A DNA stretch of 16,588 nt from Roseiarcus sp050013915. GTDB lineage: Bacteria; Pseudomonadota; Alphaproteobacteria; Rhizobiales; Beijerinckiaceae. The notes beneath the pieces are model-generated. The model ran no database searches. It was not told the origin of the DNA and saw nothing but the letters and a program-made list of their open reading frames with translations. Shown in pieces: positions 1 through 7,477 of this stretch (position 1 is the stretch's first letter; the number at the start of each line of letters is the position of its first letter). A program made the translations under genes and the position numbers. The DNA lies in NCBI GenBank assembly GCA_050013915.1, contig JBEKEI010000115.1, positions 1 through 16,588 of the forward strand, read 5' to 3'.

Positions 1-126
1 TACATCTGGGGCGAGGCCACCTATGTCTACACGCCCACGGTCGGCTATCAGGTCACCGGCCCGATCACCCTCCACCAGCAGACCTATATGGCGCCCCGCC
101 TCTCCACCTCGATCACCTACAATTAG
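1..126 (+). CDS. TadG/TadE-like Flp pilus assembly protein, C-terminal end (partial)
   Basis: The window opens inside a reading frame (frame 1) that ends at the TAG at 124-126 and leaves 41 codons. The visible end contains YTPTVGYQVTGPITL followed by YMAPRLSTSI. This closely resembles the conserved end of TadG/TadE-like pseudopilin-related proteins, in which a 'Y-TP-GY-(I/V)TGPITL...Y-RPR-S' pattern precedes the stop. Known members are membrane-anchored proteins of the Tad/Flp type IVc pilus apparatus. Everything upstream, including the N-terminal helix, lies outside the window, so the identification rests on the C-terminal motif alone. No other tad gene follows, so this is probably the last gene of its operon. 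Confidence 0.7.
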   Translation, partial: YIWGEATYVYTPTVGYQVTGPITLHQQTYMAPRLSTSITYN

Positions 127-561
127 CGGCCGGCTTCGACGCCGCCCGCGGCGCGATCGGCCCGGCGATCTGCCGATGCGATGGATTTCGAGCCCGCTCC
201 GTCGGCGATCTCCTCGGACGCGCCCTCGCAGCTCCCAGCGGCCCGACCGGGGGCGATCGGTACGCGCCCGGTCGCGTCGCGCCGATAGCCATGACCTATT
301 GGCGATTATGGTTGACGATCCGGAAACACGGCTGGGTAAGGATTTCCTGACGCTGACTGGAGAATTCAGTCGGGCGCGCAGAGGCCGGAGCGGATCGCTA
401 ACGGCTCCTTATCGATTGGCGACCTAACGTCGAGCGCGGATCGAGAACCGACGGCGGAGAGCAGAGTTGCTTCACGATCGACGGCTGCCTCGCTTCTGCA
501 ACGCCGCACGCCGCCGACGCTCCCACTATCGCCGCAGACATCCGACCAAGCGAGACATTCG
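127..561. other. Intergenic region, no convincing gene; weak promoter and hairpin candidates
   Basis: These 435 bases between the pilus protein end and the chaperone gene contain no frame with recognisable protein similarity. An open frame crossing 23-427 is Arg/Ser-rich and out of frame with the TadG end, so it looks spurious. A TTGACG at 312-317 is followed after about 18 bases by GTAAGG, a weak candidate promoter for the chaperone-usher pair. Just downstream, CTGACTG (353-359) and CAGTCGG (367-373) can form a 7-bp stem, one pair being a G-U wobble, around a 7-base loop. No spore-coat-U or other pilin subunit gene is visible, although a subunit gene often stands in this position in related operons. 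Confidence 0.6.
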
Positions 562-1305
562 ATGACCCGCCGCTCACTCCCATGCCTTCGCTTCCCTCTC
601 GCCGGCGTCATCCTGACGCTGCTCGCCGGGACGGCGGCCGAGGCCGGCACGATGCAGGTCTCGCCAGTGCTCATCGATCTGGTCGGGCAGCAGACGGCGA
701 CGCTGCACCTGCGCAATACCGGCGACCAGAACCTCTCGGCGCAGATTCGGGTGTTCAAATGGTCGCAGAACGCTGCCGGCGAAGATCATCTCGAGCCTAC
801 CGAGGACGTCGCGGCGAGCCCGCCAATGGCGTCGCTGGGGCCGCGCGCCGACTACGTCGTGCGCCTCGTCCGCCAGACCGAGAGCGCGCCGAGCGGCGAG
901 GAATCCTATCGCGTGTTCATCGACGAGTTGCCCAATCCGCTGACCCGCATGAACGGCGTCGCGCTGGTCATACGCCAGTCGATCCCGGTATTCTTCGCCA
1001 GCCGCGAACGTACCCCGCCGCAGGTGACATGGCGGCTCGAAAGAGCGGCCGGCAAGGCGGCGCTCGTCGGCGTGAACTCGGGCGACCGGCGGGTCCGAAT
1101 CTCCGATCTGAAACTGCGCGACGAGCAAGGGACCGACGTGTCGTTCGGCGCGGGGTTGCGAGGCTACGTCCTCGGTCATTCGACGGCGCGTTGGAAGCCC
1201 TCTCAAGGAGGGGACATTGGCAAATTGCGAGGACATGTCTTCGTAGACGCCACAACCGAAGGCGGGGCGATCCATGTCGCGGTGGAAGCGACGGCGCCTC
1301 AGTAA
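562..1305 (+). CDS. Fimbrial/pilus periplasmic chaperone (PapD-like)
   Basis: The 247-residue product is probably a chaperone of the chaperone-usher pathway, which folds pilin subunits in the periplasm by donating a beta strand and delivers them to the usher. A signal peptide is clear: a basic start, a hydrophobic core at about residues 11-24, and an AEA/G cleavage site near residue 28. The first immunoglobulin-like domain shows the family pattern: VSPVLIDL, a TLHLRNTG strand, RVFKW, a PPMASLGP turn, YVVRLVR, then YRVFIDELP near residue 120. The second domain follows to the C terminus. These patterns fit the archaic (Csu-like, spore-coat-U-associated) chaperones better than the PapD/FimC type. 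The last 32 bases overlap the usher gene, implying co-transcription and coupled translation. No subunit gene is adjacent. The Shine-Dalgarno sequence is weak (GCGAGA), but this ATG gives the expected signal peptide. Confidence 0.9.
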   Translation: MTRRSLPCLRFPLAGVILTLLAGTAAEAGTMQVSPVLIDLVGQQTATLHLRNTGDQNLSAQIRVFKWSQNAAGEDHLEPTEDVAASPPMASLGPRADYVVRLVRQTESAPSGEESYRVFIDELPNPLTRMNGVALVIRQSIPVFFASRERTPPQVTWRLERAAGKAALVGVNSGDRRVRISDLKLRDEQGTDVSFGAGLRGYVLGHSTARWKPSQGGDIGKLRGHVFVDATTEGGAIHVAVEATAPQ

Positions 1306-3901
1306 GGGCCTCCTGACGCAGCTCCTGATTCTGGGTTTGTTGGGCGCGGCGAGCCCGGCGCAGCCCGGGACGGAGCTCCCCTCGAAAACCGATGCGACGG
1401 CGAACGCGCCCGGCGCGGCGTCCGCCCTCGACCCGACGGCGAACGCGCCCGGCGGGGCGCGCGCTTTCGATCCCATGGGGAATGCGCCGGGCGCGGCGCC
1501 GACCGTCGATCCCGCCGCCAACGCACCGGCGCCGGCGCCTGCCGCGGATCCGACGGCCAACGTGGCTGTGGCCGCCGGCGGCGTCGCTCATCCGCCCATT
1601 CTCGGCCTGCAACTCGACGTCAGCGTCAACGGCAAGCGAATCGAACGAATCGGCGCCTTCACCCTGCTGCCGGACGGACATCTGGCGTCGCGGTTCGAGG
1701 AATTGCGGTCGCTCGGGATCGATGCGCCGGGGCGCGAAAAGGATGTCGTGGCGCTGGGTTCGGTCGAGGGCCTGACCTACGAATATGACCAGCCGCGGCA
1801 AGCGATCAATCTGATCGTCGCGCCGCAGCGGTTGCTGCCCCAGGTCGTACGGGTCGCACCGCGCATGGCCGCCGCGCGCGCGAAAGCCGAGGCCGACTGG
1901 GGCGCCGTCGCCAACTACACCCTGTTCGCCACGGCCTCCAAGAGCCACGCGCAAGGTCAGTCGGGCGATCTCGACGGCGCGTCGGCGACGTTCGACGCCC
2001 GGGCGTTTTCGCCATACGCGGTCGCGCGCCAAACCGGGATCGTCGGCAATACGACGAGCTCGAGCGACCTGTTCCTGCGGCTGGATTCGACGGTCACTTC
2101 CACCGACGAGGACCGGATGCTGGTCTATCGCGCCGGCGACGCTATTTCCGGCGGCCTTCCCTGGACGCGGCCGGTGCGGCTCGGCGGCGTCCAGATCCAG
2201 CGCAGCTTCGGCGTTCGATCCGATCTCGTGACCGTCCCCCTCCCGGTGCTCAGCGGCTCGGCGGCGGTTCCCTCCTCGGTCGATGTCTTCGTCAACCAGC
2301 AGAAGCTCTATTCGACCGACGTCGCCGCCGGACGCTTCGACATTTCCGACCTCCCGGTCATCACCGGCGGCGGCGACACCAAGCTCGTGGTGCGCGACTC
2401 CAGCGGGCGCGAGGTGGAAACCCACGCCCAATTCTATGTCACGCCCGACATGCTGGGTCCCGGCCTCTTCGACTTCTCGCTCGAAGCCGGTCTCCCGCGG
2501 CTCGGCTACGGGGTCGAATCCTTTGACTATCAGCCTGCTCCTTTCGGCAGCTTCAGTTTGCGGGCCGGCGTGACGGACTGGTTGACGCTGCAGAGCCATG
2601 GCGAATTCTCGGAGCGCCTCGACAATTTCGGCGCCGGCGGCACGGGATCGGTCTTCGGTCTGGGCGCGGTGAGCGCCGCGGCTGCCATGAGCCATTATGA
2701 CAACGCCAATGGCGGGCTGATCTATCTTTCGGCGCAAACGAGGCTCGGCGCGATGACGATCCAGGCGAGCGCGCAGCGGACGATCGGCAACTATCAGGAC
2801 ATCGCCTCGACCTCGACCAGCGAGAGCTACCTGCAGAAGCTCGCGAGCCTCAGCGACCTGAGCGGGCCGTCTCTGGCTTCATTTCTCAGCGCCGACGTGC
2901 CGCGCAGCATCGATCAGGCGACGATCGGGTTTCCCGTACCGTTCCTCAAGTCCTCCATGTCGGTGTCCTTCGCCAACATCACGCCCGTCGGGAGTCCCTC
3001 CAGCCGGGTTCTCGGAGTGTCCTGGTCGAAGAACTTCGATTTCGGCGGCTCGCTCTCGGCGTCCGTCTACGCCAGTTCGGGCGCCACGAAGTCGATTGGC
3101 GCCTATCTCAGCTTCAGCATGCCGCTCGGCCCGTTGGGTTACGGCTCCGTCGGGGGGCTCTCGAACGGCGGCGTGAACCAAGGGACGCTGGGTCTGGTCA
3201 AATCGCTCGAGCAGCAGCCCGGCTCGGTCGGCTGGCGACTCCAGGATCAGGAAGGCGCCCAGTTCGATCGCGCCGGCGAGGCTTCCTACCGCTCGTCGTA
3301 CGGCGTCCTGACCGGTCGAGTGATCCAGACCAACGGCGACCTGACCGGCGCGGCCCAGATGGACGGGGGCGTCGCGGTCACCCGCGACGGCGTCTTCGCT
3401 TCGGACCGCATCGACGATTCCTTCGGCGTCGTGAAGGCGGGCGCACCGAACGTCGACGTCTACGTCGAGAACAAACTGGTCGGCCAGACCGACTCGCGCG
3501 GCACGCTGCTGGTCCCGAACCTGCGCTCGTTCGAGCCGAACCGCGTCGCGATCGATCCCGCCAATCTGCCGATCGACGCGATGCCGGCGCGCACCGAGGC
3601 GATCGTGATTCCGCGGACGCAGAGCGGCGTCAGGGTGGATTTCGGCGTAAACGCCGGCGAGCATGCCGCCGAGCTCGCCTTCGTCGACGAACATGGCGCG
3701 CCGCTCGAAGCGGGTCGGCACGGAAAACTGTCGAATGGCGCCGATTTCGTCGTCGGCTATGACGGCCTCGCCTACGTCATGGGCGTTCAGGACTCCGAAA
3801 CCGTCGAGATCGACGGCGAACATGGCGCATGCCACGCCGCCTTCACCTATGCCGCCACGCCGGGCCGGCGGGTCAGGATCGGCCCGATCGTCTGCCGCTG
3901 A
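1274..3901 (+). CDS. Fimbrial biogenesis outer membrane usher protein
   Basis: The 875-residue product is an outer-membrane usher, the pore and assembly platform that takes chaperone-subunit complexes and extrudes a pilus. A signal peptide spans about residues 1-29 (RRR start, LLTQLLILGLLG core, ASPA cleavage). Residues 40-104 are an Ala/Pro-rich 13-residue repeat (separate entry). The N-terminal domain follows at about 105-195 (LQLDVSVNGK, FTLLPDG, LRSLGID). The beta-barrel starts near 205, and the plug domain sits at about 325-385 (VDVFVNQQKLYS, FDISDLPVITGGGDTKLVVRD). C-terminal beta-sandwich domains run from about 790 and end in VCR. The length matches the family once the repeat is subtracted. 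The gene overlaps the chaperone gene by 32 bases. The absence of subunit genes next to it means that its cargo must be encoded elsewhere or lost. Confidence 0.92.
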   Translation: MSRWKRRRLSKGLLTQLLILGLLGAASPAQPGTELPSKTDATANAPGAASALDPTANAPGGARAFDPMGNAPGAAPTVDPAANAPAPAPAADPTANVAVAAGGVAHPPILGLQLDVSVNGKRIERIGAFTLLPDGHLASRFEELRSLGIDAPGREKDVVALGSVEGLTYEYDQPRQAINLIVAPQRLLPQVVRVAPRMAAARAKAEADWGAVANYTLFATASKSHAQGQSGDLDGASATFDARAFSPYAVARQTGIVGNTTSSSDLFLRLDSTVTSTDEDRMLVYRAGDAISGGLPWTRPVRLGGVQIQRSFGVRSDLVTVPLPVLSGSAAVPSSVDVFVNQQKLYSTDVAAGRFDISDLPVITGGGDTKLVVRDSSGREVETHAQFYVTPDMLGPGLFDFSLEAGLPRLGYGVESFDYQPAPFGSFSLRAGVTDWLTLQSHGEFSERLDNFGAGGTGSVFGLGAVSAAAAMSHYDNANGGLIYLSAQTRLGAMTIQASAQRTIGNYQDIASTSTSESYLQKLASLSDLSGPSLASFLSADVPRSIDQATIGFPVPFLKSSMSVSFANITPVGSPSSRVLGVSWSKNFDFGGSLSASVYASSGATKSIGAYLSFSMPLGPLGYGSVGGLSNGGVNQGTLGLVKSLEQQPGSVGWRLQDQEGAQFDRAGEASYRSSYGVLTGRVIQTNGDLTGAAQMDGGVAVTRDGVFASDRIDDSFGVVKAGAPNVDVYVENKLVGQTDSRGTLLVPNLRSFEPNRVAIDPANLPIDAMPARTEAIVIPRTQSGVRVDFGVNAGEHAAELAFVDEHGAPLEAGRHGKLSNGADFVVGYDGLAYVMGVQDSETVEIDGEHGACHAAFTYAATPGRRVRIGPIVCR
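1391..1585 (+). repeat. Five 39-bp in-frame tandem repeats (13-residue units) in the usher gene
   Basis: Residues 40-104 of the usher divide into five 13-residue units that each begin with Asp: DATANAPGAASAL, DPTANAPGGARAF, DPMGNAPGAAPTV, DPAANAPAPAPAA and DPTANVAVAAGGV. Similarity is clearest in the DPTANAPG core and decays toward the last unit. At DNA level the units are diverged copies, so the expansion is not very recent. The segment lies between the signal peptide and the usher N-terminal domain, where a flexible periplasmic linker would be expected. Confidence 0.9.
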
Positions 3902-3906
3902 ACCGG

Positions 3907-3928
3907 CCGGGGGTCGAATGCGCCCCGG
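3907..3928. terminator. Weak GC hairpin between convergent genes
   Basis: CCGGGG (3907-3912) can pair with CCCCGG (3923-3928) around a 10-base loop, five bases after the usher stop codon. It has the right position for a transcription terminator between the convergent usher and binding-protein genes, but no T tract follows on either strand. The terminator reading is therefore uncertain. Confidence 0.2.
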
Positions 3929-4018
3929 GCATCTCCGGCTGGCGCACGACGAAGGCATACCGTTGCTGCGGCCACTGGCGGTTCGCCCTCGGCTGAAGCG
4001 CCCGCGGCCGGCCGACGC

Positions 4019-5203
4019 TCAGCGCTTGTTGCGGATCGGAATGTCCATGTCCTTGATCTCGAGCTCGCGGACCAGTTCGGGGATCGCCCACGCGACCGCG
4101 GGATCGACCTTGATCTTGAACGCGTACATCGACTGGAGCGCCTGATGGTCCTCCTTGCGGAAGATCATCTTGCCCTTGGGCGTGTCGAATTCCATCCCCT
4201 CCATCGCCGCGATCAGCGGCTCGGCGTCGGTCGACTTGGCCTTCTCGACCGCCGCGACGACCGCCATCGCGGCGGAGAAACCGCCGGCGGTGAAGAAATC
4301 CGGCGGCGCGCCGAAGCGTTTCTGATGCTCGGCGACCAGCCAGTCGTTGGCCGGATTCTTCGGAATCCCGTAGTAGTAATAGGCCGCGCCCTCCAGGCCG
4401 GGAAAACGTTTGTACGCGGCGAGCGCGGGCAGGATGTTGCCGCCGGTCGAAAGCTCGATCCCGTAGCGGCCAGGATCGAGATCGGCGAGCTTGTCGAGCG
4501 GATTGACGCCGCCCGCCCACACGACCCAGATGATCTTGCGGCCGGGCTTGTCCTTCAAGGCGTCGAACAGGCGCTGGGCCGACGCGGTGAAATCGGTCGT
4601 GTTGGCGGGTGCGTATTCCTCCGCCGCCAGCGTCGCGCCGGTCTTGGCGAGCGCTTCCTTGAATGCGGCGACGCCGTCGCGCCCGAACGCATAATCCTGC
4701 GCGAGGGTCGCGACATTCACCCCTGGCTTGCCGATCGCCACCGCGTTGGAAATCGCGTCCTGCGAGGAATTGCGGCCCGTGCGGAAAATGTAGCGGTTCC
4801 ATTTGTCGCCCGTGATCTGGTCGGCGACCGCCGGCTCGACGATGAGAATTTTCTTGTGCTCCTCGGCGACCGGCAGCATCGCGATCGCCGCCCCCGACGA
4901 GGTCGTCCCGATCGCGATGTCGGCGTGATCGTCCTCATAGGCCTCGGCGAGCGCAGTCTTGGCAAGGTCGGGCTTGCCCTGATCGTCCTTGACCGTGATG
5001 ACGATCTTCCGCCCGTCGACTTCCATCGTCCCCTTCGTGGCATATTCGAAGCCGAGCCTCAGCCCGGCTTCGGTCTGCTTGGCGTAGGCTTCGAGCGGGC
5101 CCGTCCGGCCGTAGATCAGGGCGATGTTCAGATCGGCCGCGAACGCCGTCCCGGCCGCGCCCAAAGCCGCAGCGACGGCCAGACCCTTGATTACATGTTT
5201 CAT
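4019..5203 (-). CDS. ABC transporter substrate-binding protein, branched-chain amino acid type (LivJ-like)
   Basis: The 394-residue product is a periplasmic binding protein of the type I fold used by branched-chain amino acid, amide, urea and aromatic-compound ABC importers. The signal peptide is obvious: MKHVIKG start, Ala-rich core, AFA/A cleavage after about residue 22. The mature protein begins LNIALIYGRTGPLEAYAKQ and continues with typical segments: GRKIVITVKDDQGKPDLA, IAIGTTSSGAAIAMLPVAEE, and YAFGRDGVAAFKEAL before the second lobe. The start is supported by GGAG five to six bases upstream of the ATG. No permease or ATPase gene is adjacent, so it is an orphan component here, and the ligand cannot be deduced from sequence. 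It converges with the usher gene and diverges from dxs. Confidence 0.88.
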   Translation of the reverse strand: MKHVIKGLAVAAALGAAGTAFAADLNIALIYGRTGPLEAYAKQTEAGLRLGFEYATKGTMEVDGRKIVITVKDDQGKPDLAKTALAEAYEDDHADIAIGTTSSGAAIAMLPVAEEHKKILIVEPAVADQITGDKWNRYIFRTGRNSSQDAISNAVAIGKPGVNVATLAQDYAFGRDGVAAFKEALAKTGATLAAEEYAPANTTDFTASAQRLFDALKDKPGRKIIWVVWAGGVNPLDKLADLDPGRYGIELSTGGNILPALAAYKRFPGLEGAAYYYYGIPKNPANDWLVAEHQKRFGAPPDFFTAGGFSAAMAVVAAVEKAKSTDAEPLIAAMEGMEFDTPKGKMIFRKEDHQALQSMYAFKIKVDPAVAWAIPELVRELEIKDMDIPIRNKR

Positions 5204-5410
5204 TGCGGCTCCGGGCGCCGGATCGATGCGAGGCCAAAACAGGCGGCGCGCCAGCGCAGCGCGTCCTCCCCGACTTCGACCGGAATCGCGGCGCCGGCGC
5301 GCGGCTGCCCCCCGGTCTCGGCGTCAGAATGGCCAATGCCGGCATGAGCGTCAAGGCGCGCAGCGTGCGCGCCAGCTCGCCTCATGGCCTCGCGGAGGCT
5401 GGCGGATCCC

Positions 5411-5464
5411 GCTTTTGCGCCGGGATTTGGCCGTCGCCCGGCCGGCTTTCGGCCGGGATTTGGC
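5411..5464. repeat. Duplicated motif upstream of dxs (two copies, 33-bp period)
   Basis: A perfect 13-base direct repeat, GCCGGGATTTGGC, occurs at 5419-5431 and 5452-5464. Similarity extends upstream in both copies (GCTTTTGC and GCTTTCG), so the repeated unit is about 20 bases. The two copies start 33 bases apart, close to three helical turns, on the promoter side of dxs. This arrangement would suit a pair of regulator sites, but the regulator is unknown, and a simple local duplication is equally possible. Confidence 0.6.
5437..5457. other. Perfect 8-bp GC hairpin in the dxs leader
   Basis: CCCGGCCG (5437-5444) and CGGCCGGG (5450-5457) are exact reverse complements around the 5-base loop GCTTT. 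The structure would be very stable in RNA. It lies about 100 bases before the dxs start and is not followed by a T run, so it is not a standard terminator. Its right arm overlaps the second copy of the repeated motif. Confidence 0.5.
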
Positions 5465-5554
5465 GCCGCGCGAGATTTTGGTGTAACCCTTGCCGTCGTT
5501 TGTAGCGTCCGGACCTTCTGGCGCGAAATGGGGACGCGGGCCGCGGGGTCATTT

Positions 5555-7477
5555 GTGACGATTTCTGAAACGCCTCTTCTCGACCGGATCCACACGCCCG
5601 AAGATTTGCGCGCGATGCCCGAGAGCGACCTGCGCGCGGTCGCCGACCAGTTGCGCGCCGAGACCATAAGCGCAGTTTCGGTGACCGGCGGCCACCTGGG
5701 GGCCGGCCTCGGCGTCGTCGAACTGACGCTCGCGCTGCATTACGTGTTCGACACCCCGCGCGACCGCATCGTCTGGGATGTCGGGCATCAGGCCTATCCG
5801 CACAAGATACTGACCGGCCGACGGGACCGCATCCGCACCCTTCGCCAGGGCGGCGGCCTCTCGGGTTTCACCCGCCGGATCGAAAGCGACTACGATCCTT
5901 TCGGCGCCGCCCATTCCTCGACGTCGATCTCCGCGGGGCTCGGCATGGCGGTCGCGCGCGATCTCTCGCATCGCCACAATCACGTGGTGGCGGTGATCGG
6001 CGACGGCGCGATGTCGGCGGGAATGGCCTACGAGGCGATGAACAACGCGGGCGCGCTGCACTCGCGCCTCATCGTCATCCTGAACGACAACGACATGTCG
6101 ATCGCGCCGCCGACCGGCGCCATGTCGGCCTATCTGGCGCGTCTGGTCTCCAGCCAGACCTATCGCTCGATCCGCGAGACCGCCAAGCAGCTCGCCAAGC
6201 GCCTGCCGAAATTCTTTTACGACAAGGCGCGCCGGACCGAGGAATACGGCCGCGGCTTCCTGACCGGCGGCACGCTGTTCGAGGAGCTCGGCTTCTTCTA
6301 CGTCGGCCCCGTCGACGGCCACAATCTCGACCATCTCCTGCCGATCCTCAAGAACGTGCGCGACATGCCGGACGGCCCCGTGCTCGTTCATGTCGTGACC
6401 AAGAAGGGCAAGGGCTATCCGCCCGCCGAGGCGGCGGCCGACAAATACCACGGCGTCAACGCTTTCGACGTGATCACCGGCGCCCAGGCCAAGCCGAAGG
6501 CCAACGCGCCCGCCTACACCCGCGTGTTCGGCAACGCGCTGATCGCCGAAGCCGGGCGCGACGACAGGATCGTCGCGATCACCGCCGCGATGCCGGCGGG
6601 CACGGGCATCGATCTGTTCAGCGCCGCCTATCCCGACCGCGCCTTCGACGTCGGCATCGCCGAGCAGCATGCGGTCACTTTCGCGGCCGGCCTCGCCGCC
6701 GAGGGCTACAAGCCGTTCTGCGCGATCTATTCGACGTTCCTGCAGCGCGCCTATGACCAGGTCGTCCACGATGTGGCGATCCAGAACCTGCCGGTTCGCT
6801 TCGCGATCGACCGGGCGGGGCTGGTCGGCGCCGACGGAGCCACGCATGCGGGATCCTTCGACATCGCCTATCTCGCCTGCCTGCCGAACATGGTGGTGAT
6901 GGCGGCCGCCGACGAGGCCGAACTCGTCCACATGACCGCGACCTGCGCCGCCTATGACGCCGGCCCGATCGCGATGCGCTATCCGCGCGGCGACGGCGTC
7001 GGCGTCGAGATGCCGGACCGCGGCGTCCCGCTGGAGATCGGCAAGGGCCGGGTGGTCCGCGAGGGCTCGCGCATCGCCATATTGTCGCTCGGCACCCGCC
7101 TCGCCGAAGCCCTGAAAGCGGCCGAGGACCTCGGCGCGCGCGGCCTGTCGACCACCGTCGCCGACGCCCGTTTCGCCAAGCCGCTCGACCGCGATCTCGT
7201 CCTCCGCCTCGCCGCCACCCACGAACTGCTGATCACGATCGAGGAAGGCTCGATCGGCGGATTCGGCTCGCATGTCCTCAATCTGCTGGCCGAAGACGGC
7301 GCGCTCGAGCGCGGCCTGAAGGTCAGGGCGATGACCTTGCCCGACCTGTTCCTCGATCATGACAAGCCGGAGCGCCTCTATGCGAAGGCCGGCCTCGACG
7401 CGAAGGCGATCGTGGCGAAGGCGCTCGAGGCGCTCGCCGGCCGGGGCCAGGGAGCCGCCGCGAGCCTGATCGCATGA
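5555..7477 (+). CDS. dxs: 1-deoxy-D-xylulose-5-phosphate synthase
   Basis: The product condenses pyruvate and glyceraldehyde 3-phosphate, with thiamine diphosphate and Mg2+, to make DXP, the first step of the MEP isoprenoid pathway and a precursor for thiamine and pyridoxal. It is cytosolic. From the GTG at 5555 it is 640 residues, the usual length. Visible landmarks are GGHLGAGLGVVEL (His47), WDVGHQAYPHK (His78), the thiamine diphosphate motif GDGAMSAGM at 149-157 with NDND at 177-180, and the catalytic Glu370 in DVGIAEQHAV, followed by the transketolase C-terminal domain. The start is chosen because homologues begin near TPLLDRI. An in-frame ATG at 5528 would add nine residues and is the main alternative. 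The stop codon overlaps the next start as ATGA. Confidence 0.97.
   Translation: MTISETPLLDRIHTPEDLRAMPESDLRAVADQLRAETISAVSVTGGHLGAGLGVVELTLALHYVFDTPRDRIVWDVGHQAYPHKILTGRRDRIRTLRQGGGLSGFTRRIESDYDPFGAAHSSTSISAGLGMAVARDLSHRHNHVVAVIGDGAMSAGMAYEAMNNAGALHSRLIVILNDNDMSIAPPTGAMSAYLARLVSSQTYRSIRETAKQLAKRLPKFFYDKARRTEEYGRGFLTGGTLFEELGFFYVGPVDGHNLDHLLPILKNVRDMPDGPVLVHVVTKKGKGYPPAEAAADKYHGVNAFDVITGAQAKPKANAPAYTRVFGNALIAEAGRDDRIVAITAAMPAGTGIDLFSAAYPDRAFDVGIAEQHAVTFAAGLAAEGYKPFCAIYSTFLQRAYDQVVHDVAIQNLPVRFAIDRAGLVGADGATHAGSFDIAYLACLPNMVVMAAADEAELVHMTATCAAYDAGPIAMRYPRGDGVGVEMPDRGVPLEIGKGRVVREGSRIAILSLGTRLAEALKAAEDLGARGLSTTVADARFAKPLDRDLVLRLAATHELLITIEEGSIGGFGSHVLNLLAEDGALERGLKVRAMTLPDLFLDHDKPERLYAKAGLDAKAIVAKALEALAGRGQGAAASLIA

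Larger units (their letters stand above)
5204..5554. other. Divergent intergenic region between the binding protein gene and dxs
   Basis: About 350 bases separate the two divergent starts. An open frame runs through 5384-5554 in phase with dxs, but its translation (Gly/Arg/Pro-rich) has no resemblance to Dxs N termini, so I treat it as leader. The stretch contains a duplicated motif and a strong hairpin (separate entries). No promoter matching TTGACA/TATAAT well is visible for either gene. A loose TTGGTG-N17-TGTAGC lies just before dxs. Confidence 0.5.

Noticed and set aside
23..427. 134-codon plus-strand frame at the left end
   Set aside because: Out of frame with the TadG end and composed mainly of Arg, Ser and Pro, with no start signal.
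968..2737. 589-codon open frame on the minus strand
   Set aside because: Lies opposite the chaperone and usher genes. Its translation is Arg/Gly/Asp-rich and mirrors their codons, a usual artefact of high third-position GC.
2879..3958. 359-codon open frame on the minus strand
   Set aside because: Antisense to the usher C-terminal half. Low-complexity translation.
4145..5347. 400-codon open frame on the plus strand
   Set aside because: Antisense to the binding-protein gene, which has a signal peptide and family motifs.
5437..5457. Rho-independent terminator before dxs
   Set aside because: The hairpin is strong, but no run of T follows on either strand, and no upstream plus-strand gene needs termination there.
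5549..7360. 603-codon open frame on the minus strand
   Set aside because: Exactly antisense to dxs, with low-complexity His/Arg/Glu-rich translation and no domain.
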